Positions 58,102 to 64,000 of a stretch of 64,000 bases of DNA are shown piece by piece (positions within the stretch are counted from its first letter, which is position 1; each line of letters opens with the position of its first letter). The translations under genes were made by a program, and so were the position numbers. Source of the DNA: Delphinapterus leucas (lineage: Eukaryota > Chordata > Mammalia > Artiodactyla > Monodontidae); assembly GCF_002288925.2 (NCBI RefSeq), contig NW_022098072.1, forward strand, positions 21,497,489-21,561,488. The letters are read 5' to 3'. A model generated the notes under the pieces. It was not told the origin of the DNA. It worked only from the letters and a program-made list of their open reading frames with translations, and ran no database searches.

Positions 58102-60057
58102 CTGTGAATAAAACTCTGTTAACACGTAAAGAACAGTATTTAAAGTGTAGGTGAATCCCAAAGAAGATTGTGGTATGGGCCCAGGGACCCAGGACTCATG
58201 TTCCCAATTTCTTAAAAAATTAAAATAACAACCATAATAATCAAATAGGTAAACATATCTATCAGCAGTAGAAAATAAAGATAATGACTTAACTTATGAC
58301 AAAACCAAGAGTAATTTCAGTTTCATATAATGCCAGTGGATGTAAATTGAAAAAAAATATCAACTTTTCCCTTCCTTAGGTAACTAACAGACTCTTGGCT
58401 CCAAGAGGTAAAGGCTGTGCTTATCTCAGACGCAGCAGGGAGAAAGGGTGCCTTTTACCGGGGTACACTGGCAGTGTTGGCATCCCTCCAGCAGTGGGTA
58501 GAGGCACTGATGACTGCTTCTACCTTGGACAGCTTCCCCCAAAGAGGGAACAGATAATACAAAGGAGGGGCTCCCTTTGTGTATGTATTGGTGCTGGGAA
58601 TTCTGCAGCAGCAGAGATGGGGTTCCCAGATGCCACTTGGCCAAAATTTTAATTTCTGGGTCTTCTGTTAAGTGTGTGTGTGCGCATGCATGCTGGGGGA
58701 GGAGGAGTGTCAAATATAAGTTTCTGACAGTGCGCAGTTCAATTCCTACTCAGCTTGAAATAAACACAAGGCAAAGACACGTCTATCTGAATCAGGAGGA
58801 GAAACCAAATAGAAAAGATCAGCCCTACATTATATAACACAATAAATTATATATGCAATTAAAAATTAAATACAAAAAGGTCAGACCAATAAAAAAAAGA
58901 ATATAAGTATATATATTAAATCTCTGGTTGAGAGGAAGACATTTTAAGCCTGAAAGTAAATGGAAGAAATCAACAAAGGGGAAGTAATGATTCGACTATG
59001 AAAATGTGAAAAATTCCTCTACTTCAAAAACAGCAAGCTGATTTAAAAGACAAACCACCCAATTTGGAAAAAAAATATGAAAAATAAGTGAGTAATATAG
59101 AAAATTTATATAGGAATCATATAACTGATACAATTTAGAAAAATGGGCAAAAGACAAAAATGGTCACCTCAGGAAAGAAGAAATATAAATGGCTAACACA
59201 GTATTAAAATACTAAACTTCAGAAATAGTCAAATAAAAACTAAAATAATATTTAAAAAGAGAAAATACTGAGGAAACTATAACATGTAGTTTGTATATTC
59301 CTGACGGGAACATAATTTGGAACAACTTTATGCAAAGCAATTTGACTGTCTGTAGCTTCATACTCATCAAACTAGTGACTCCACTTATGTCAACATGCAG
59401 ACAAAACTTCATGTAGAAAATTCATTGGAAAAAAATTTACTGGAGCACTATTTGTATTAGTAGCAAAAAAATAATTTAAGTTTTCGATGTAATGAACTAG
59501 TTAAAACTATTACATATAAATAGGGAAATTGTGCAGTAATTTTAAAGGAGGGTTAAAATATTTTCTAATGAAATTATATAATTAAATGTAACATTATAAA
59601 TAAAAAATAAAAATAGTTTACATTGTATGCTCTTGATCATATAAATGGAAAAGTTTTATAAGGGTAAATAGCACTAAATGATAACATTTCATAGCTACAA
59701 CTTTGGGTTTATGATGCTCTGATTCCAACCCATTAAAGGAAGCAGTGAGCTTTTAAGAAAATTTATTATTGTATGATAATAATTGTGTCACGTCTGGAAA
59801 CATACAAAAAAATTTGGGGGGCGTTCTAACTGTATTAGACTTGCTGGGTTCTATTTTCTTCTTCATTCTGGTAAATCTATTTCTGTTCTACAGCTGCTCA
59901 GTTTAAATCTGTAAGAGAGAAGCTAACTCTTTTTCTCTTAAAGTTTCCAATTTGAGGGAGGGGGTGGGTAATTTTAAGCTTCAATATAAACATGATAAAA
60001 TATGGAATAAATGGGAATAAGATCCACAAGCATGGCATTAGCAGCTCATTTTGTGAC
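58102..60057 (-). other. AK9 intron with old L1 remnant
   Basis: 2.0 kb intron. Positions about 58800-59560 are decayed L1 ORF2-like sequence in forward orientation (AAAATGGGCAAAAGACAAAA, GAAATATAAATGGCTAACAC). The rest shows nothing recognised. Confidence 0.6.
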
Positions 60058-60333
60058 CGTCTTTATCATCTGACTTCATTTTGGCTTCTTCACTGTCCTC
60101 TAAAGAGCTTTCTCTTTGGGATTCAAGAGTGAACACTGCAGTGAAAGAATAATGCGCTTTATCAGCTAATCTGTTTATATTAGAAAAGATTTGGCTAATA
60201 ATATTAGCAACATTTTCTTTATCATCTTCATCAAATGACAGATGCAACTCTTCTGAGCTTTTATATGCATCAGTTGGGAACTCATTTTCCTTCCTTTCAA
60301 ATTCTCTTTGAGGGTCTTTTGAAGTTGACTGGG
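60058..60333 (-). CDS. AK9: AK9 exon: acidic segment in kinase domain 2 region (5' boundary uncertain)
   Basis: 276 nt open stretch, phase 1 at both ends, from acceptor TATCTTTCAG to a weak donor GTCACA. It encodes STSKDPQREFERKENEFP, SSEELHLSFDEDDKENV, SQIFSNINRLADKAH, LESQRESSLEDSEEAK and SDDKD. The 3' part resembles AK9. A second acceptor (TTTCACTGCAG, exon start 60135) has the same phase and gives a 78-nt exon. Which one is used cannot be told from sequence alone. Confidence 0.75.
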
Positions 60334-60399
60334 CTGAAAGATAGTAATTGGCTGTGTTAGCAAAAGGTAGCTGGGGGTAGGTAGACAGCCTTGGGCGTG

Positions 60400-60595
60400 T
60401 GAGTTCTGACTCAGTTAGTGTGGTTTTGGTGAATCATTTGGTCTCCTTGTCTAAGCTTCTACTGGGCAAATTGAGGATAATTAAACTGAAAACATCACTG
60501 CAACATTAACTGAGATAATGGGTGTAAACAATGAACTTAGAAAAAGCTTGGCACACAGGAAGCCTGCTCCATATTAGCTGCCATCCTCTGTATTA
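60400..60595 (+). mobile_element. MIR fragment
   Basis: Forward MIR order: GTTCTGACTCAGTTAGTGTG, GGTGAATCATTTGGTCTCCT, GATAATGGGTGTAAACAATG and AAAAGCTTGGCACACAGGAA. Confidence 0.7.
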
Positions 60596-60671
60596 TTATA
60601 TAATTTTCTGTCTTAAAAAACCTCAATATTCTCCACTGACAAAATTTCTTAAAAATATATTGGAGTGTGTG

Positions 60672-60795
60672 ATGAATTGGGAGATTGGGATTGACATATA
60701 TACACTAATATGTATAAAATGGATAACTAATAAGAACCTGCTGTATAAAAAAATAAAATAAAATTCAAAAATTCCAAAAAAAAAATATATATAGG
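60672..60795 (+). mobile_element. L1 3' tail fragment
   Basis: TGGGAGATTGGGATTGACAT, TAATATGTATAAAATGGATA and AAGAACCTGCTGTATAAAAA are a short L1 3' end. Confidence 0.65.
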
Positions 60796-61039
60796 AGTAA
60801 AACCCCTAGCAAACAAATTCCAATTTTTTAAATGTTAAAAGGGGTTAACCTTATTGTCAGATTTGGAATAATTAGTGAATTTGAAAAGAGATTTAGGTTT
60901 GTAGCATATAAGAGATATCATCTATTTCTATATTCCAGTGAGAAAAGGCAATTTGTGGAAAGATGTAAAATCTGTGATATCATGCCACAATTTGATGTGA
61001 AAGGAATCACTACAGACTCCGAGAAACATTACAAAACAC

Positions 61040-61345
61040 TGTTCATCCTCCAGAAGCCCTGCTTCCTCTCTCCATCCACGTTTCAGTTAAATGTTCCCTC
61101 TTCAGAGATGTCTTCCCTGGTTATCTTAACACTGCAGTGCCCCTACCCCAATCACCACCTGCCCGATTACTGTGTTATATATTTTTTCTATCTGTTTACT
61201 TTTCCCCCCCTCTACCCCCCATTAAAATGTAACCACCTCAAGGACAGGAGCTTCAAGTGTCTTGTTCACCTCTGTTGCTCAGGGTCTAGAATCATGTCTA
61301 ATACAAGAAGGTACTCAAGTGTTTTTGAATGAATTAAAGAATTCA
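61040..61345 (+). mobile_element. L2 LINE 3' region
   Basis: ATGTTCCCTCTTCAGAGATG, TAACCACCTCAAGGACAGGA and GAAGGTACTCAAGTGTTTTT are L2. The 166-codon plus-strand open frame (60832-61332) runs into this repeat. Confidence 0.78.
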
Positions 61346-61521
61346 TTTTTGAATGAATTAACAAATGCATTTTATCCAGGCTCAAACAGATTGAGTAACA
61401 AGCCATCTTAGTAGTCTGGATCAATACTTCTCAGGCTTTAGTTTGTGAGTTGTCCAAGAGTATTTGTTTTTAATTTTGGTCTTAATTTTGAAGATAATAT
61501 GATAAACACATAAATTCATTC

Positions 61522-64000
61522 TTTTTAACATCTTTATTGGAGTATAATTACTTTACAATGTTGTGTTAGTTGCTGCTCTATAAAAAAGTGAATCAGCTAT
61601 ACATATACATATATCCCCATATCCCCTCCATCTTGTGTCTCCCTCTCACACTCCCTATCCCACCCCTCTAGGTGGACACAAAGCACCAAGCTGATCTCCC
61701 TGTGCTATGCGGCTGCTTCCCACTAGCTATCTATTTTACATTTGGTAGTGTATATATGTCAATGCCACTCTCTCACTTCATCCCAGCTTACCCTTCCCCC
61801 TCCCCGTGTCCTCAAGTCCATTCTCTGCATCTGTGTCTTTATTCCTGCCCTGCCCCTAGCTTCATCAGAACCTTTTTTTAAGATTCCATATATATGTGTT
61901 AGCATACGGTATTTGTTTTTCTCTGACTTACTTCACTCTGTATGACAGACTCTAGGTCCATCCACCTCACTACAAATAACTCAATTTCATTTCTTTTTAT
62001 GGCTGAGTAATATTCCATTGTACATATATGCCATATCTTCTTTACCCATTCATCTGTCAATGGACACTTAGGGTGCTTCCATGTCCTGGCTACTGTAAAC
62101 AGAGCTGCAATGAACATTTTGGAATATGACTCTTTTTTAATTATGGTTTTCTCAGGGTATATGCCCAGTAGTGGGATTGCTGGGTCATATGGTAGTTCTA
62201 TTTGTAGTTTTTTAAGGAACCTCCATACTATTCTCCATAGTGGCTGTATCAATTTACATTCCTGCCAATAGTGCAAGAGGGTTCCCTTTCTCCACACCCT
62301 CTCCAACATTTATTGTTTGTAGATTTTTTTGATGATGGCCATTCTGACTGGTGTGGTGATACCTCATTGTGGTTTTGATTTGCATTTCTCTAATGATTAG
62401 TGATGTTGAGCATCCTTTAATGTGTTTGTTGGCAATCTGTATATCTTCTTTGGAGAAATGTCTATTTAGTTCTTCTGCCCATTTTTGGATTGGGTTGTTT
62501 GTTTTTTTGATATTGAGCTGCATGAGCTGCTTGTATACTTTGGAGATTAATCCTTTGTCAGTTGCTTCATTTGCAAATATTTTCTCCCGTTCTGAGGGTT
62601 GTCTTTTCATCTTGTTTATGGTGTCCTTTGCTGTGCAAAAGCTTTGAAGTTTCATTAGGTCCCATTTGTTTATTTTTGTTTTTATTTCCATTTCTCTAGG
62701 AGGTGGGTCAGAAAGGATCTTGCTGTGATTTATGTCATAGAGTGTTCTGCCTATGTTTTCTTCTAAGAGTTTGATAGTGTCTGGCCTTACATTTAGGTCT
62801 TTAATCCATTTTCAGTTTACTTTTGTGTATGGTGTTAGGAAGTGTTCTATTTTCATTCTTTTACATATAGCTGTCCAGTTTTCCCAGCACCACTTATTGA
62901 AGAGGCCGTCCTTTCTCCACTGTACATTCCTGCCACCTTTATCAAAGATAAGGTGACCATATGAGCATGGGTTCATCTCTGGGCTTTCTGTTCTGTTCCA
63001 TTGATCTATATTTCTGTTTTAGTGCCAGTACCATACTGTCTTGATTACTGTAGCTTTGTAGTATAGTCTGAAGTCAGGGAGTCTGATTCCTCCAGTTCCG
63101 TTTTTCTTTCTCAAGATTGCTTTGGTTATTTGGGGTCTTTTGTGTTTCCATACAAATTGTGAAATATTTGTTCCAGTTTTATGAAAAATGCCATTGGTAG
63201 TTTCATAGGGATTGCATTGAATATGTAGATGGCTTTGGGTAGTATAGTCATTTTCACAATGTTGATTCTTCCAATCCAGGAACATGGTATATCTCTCCAT
63301 CCGTTTGTATCATCTTTAATTTCTTTCATCAGTGTCTTATAGTTTTCTGCATACAGGTCTTTTGTCTCTTTGGGTAGGTTTATTTCTAGGTATTTTACTC
63401 TTTTTGTTGCAATGGTAAAGGGGAGTGTTTCCTTAATTTCTCTTTCAGGATTTTCGTCGTTAGTGTATAGGAATGCAAGAGATTCCTGTGCATTAATTTT
63501 GTATCCTGCTACTTTACCAGATTCATTGATTAGCTCTAGTAGTTTTCTGGTAGCATCTTTAGGATTCTCTATGCATAGTACCATGTCATCTGCAAACAGT
63601 AACAGGTTTACTTCTTCTCTGATTTGGATTCCTTTTATTTTCTTTATTCTCTGATTGCTGTGGCTAAAACTGCCAGAACTATGTTGAATAACAGGGGTGA
63701 GAGTGGGCACCCTTGTCTTGCTCCTGATCTTAGAGGAAATGCTTTCAGTTTTTCACCACTGAGAACGATGTTGGCTGTGGGTTTGTCATATATGGCCTAT
63801 ATTATGGTGAGGTAGGTTCCCTCTATGCCTACTTTCTGGAGGGTTTTTAAAATAAATGGGTGTTGAATTTCGTCGAAAGCTTTTTCTGCAACTATTGAGA
63901 TGATCATATGGTTTTTATCCTTCAGTTGGTTAATATGGTGTATCACATTGATTGAGTTGTGTATATTGAAGAATCCTTGCATTCCTGGGATAAACCCTAC
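61522..64000 (-). mobile_element. L1, 3' end to reverse transcriptase, runs off the window
   Basis: 3' end (TTTTAACATCTTTATTGGAG) at the low side, then about 2.4 kb of ORF2 in several broken frames (62254-62691, 63019-63300, 63126-63710, 63797-63982). The frame at 63126-63710 contains the reverse transcriptase motif [10 protein letters not shown], and the one at 63797-63982 has the preceding motif AFDEIQHPF. Frameshifts show it is not active. Highly similar to the L1 at 49557-51690, same orientation. Confidence 0.95.

Larger units (their letters stand above)
977..60333 (-). other. AK9: AK9 gene body, partial (18 internal coding exons)
   Basis: The 18 minus-strand exons listed separately form one continuous frame of 982 codons. 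Acceptor and donor dinucleotides and matching phases are present at every junction, with one GC donor. The product matches adenylate kinase 9, a large cytosolic and nuclear enzyme with several adenylate-kinase-like domains that phosphorylates nucleoside mono- and diphosphates. Real introns of 0.36 to 9 kb exclude a processed pseudogene. The start codon, first kinase domain and C-terminal part are outside the window. No promoter or polyadenylation site of the gene is visible here. Confidence 0.96.
60334..64000 (-). other. AK9 intron, 5' partial
   Basis: Upstream intron of the first exon seen. It holds a MIR (60400-60595), a short L1 tail (60672-60795), an L2 (61040-61345) and the L1 from 61522 to the window end. 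Positions 60800-61030 show nothing recognised. Confidence 0.75.

Noticed and set aside
977..60333. AK9 as a processed pseudogene
   Set aside because: All exons are separated by introns with splice signals and the joined frame has no stops.
60832..61332. Plus-strand open frame of 166 codons
   Set aside because: Its second half is an L2 3' region, no known domain is visible and it has no splice or promoter support. It is a chance frame.
62254..63982. Reverse transcriptase open frames as a cellular gene
   Set aside because: They are fragments of L1 ORF2 with frameshifts, belonging to the L1 at 61522-64000.

Overview
This is a mammalian, almost certainly cetacean, genomic window. It carries several copies of the tRNA-derived CHR-type SINE (about 200 to 380 bp) typical of whales, dolphins and hippos. 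It also has young-looking L1 elements of the whale/artiodactyl type and the usual old mammalian repeats (MIR, L2, MLT1-like LTRs, hAT-Charlie, Tigger). There is no prokaryotic or viral gene organisation, no CRISPR array and no operon.

The only gene I can support is AK9 (adenylate kinase 9), transcribed on the minus strand. The 5' end lies beyond 64000 and the 3' end lies before position 1. I find 18 consecutive coding exons between 60333 and 977, in transcript order: 60058-60333, 58018-58101, 56402-56550, 52352-52508, 49268-49382, 46021-46097, 42703-42861, 33602-33691, 32549-32749, 32071-32183, 25201-25413, 21515-21775, 20153-20277, 16584-16803, 10545-10613, 4669-4872, 4092-4310 and 977-1190. 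They join with matching phases into one frame of 2946 nt (982 codons) with no stop. The product is the middle part of a multidomain nucleoside-phosphate kinase. It contains the end of a degenerate second kinase domain, a long acidic linker, a YHS-like module and third kinase domain (P-loop GPHGSGKT), a second acidic linker, and another YHS-like module leading into the fourth kinase domain (P-loop GPPKSGKT).

By region: 1-17 kb holds the 3'-most exons seen here, with MLT1, MIR, L2, LTR and L1 pieces. 17-26 kb holds the third kinase domain exons, with several CHR SINEs and an L1. 26-42 kb holds three clustered linker exons in repeat-dense introns. 42-52 kb holds small acidic or coiled-coil exons, a nested Tigger-in-Charlie insertion and a 2.1 kb L1 containing an assembly gap. 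52-60 kb holds the second kinase domain exons. 61.5-64 kb is a 5'-extending L1 on the minus strand.

Most points of interest are small. There is a GC-AG intron, a 4-nt tandem donor where only the weaker site keeps frame, and a first exon with two same-phase acceptors. A catalytic-signature arginine is replaced in kinase domain 3. A 100-N gap is flanked by the same sequence on both sides. There is an unexplained 89-bp inverted repeat, and two L1 tails inside one target-site duplication. I found no previously undescribed biological system. Repeat family names and human comparisons are from recognition and memory and were not searched.
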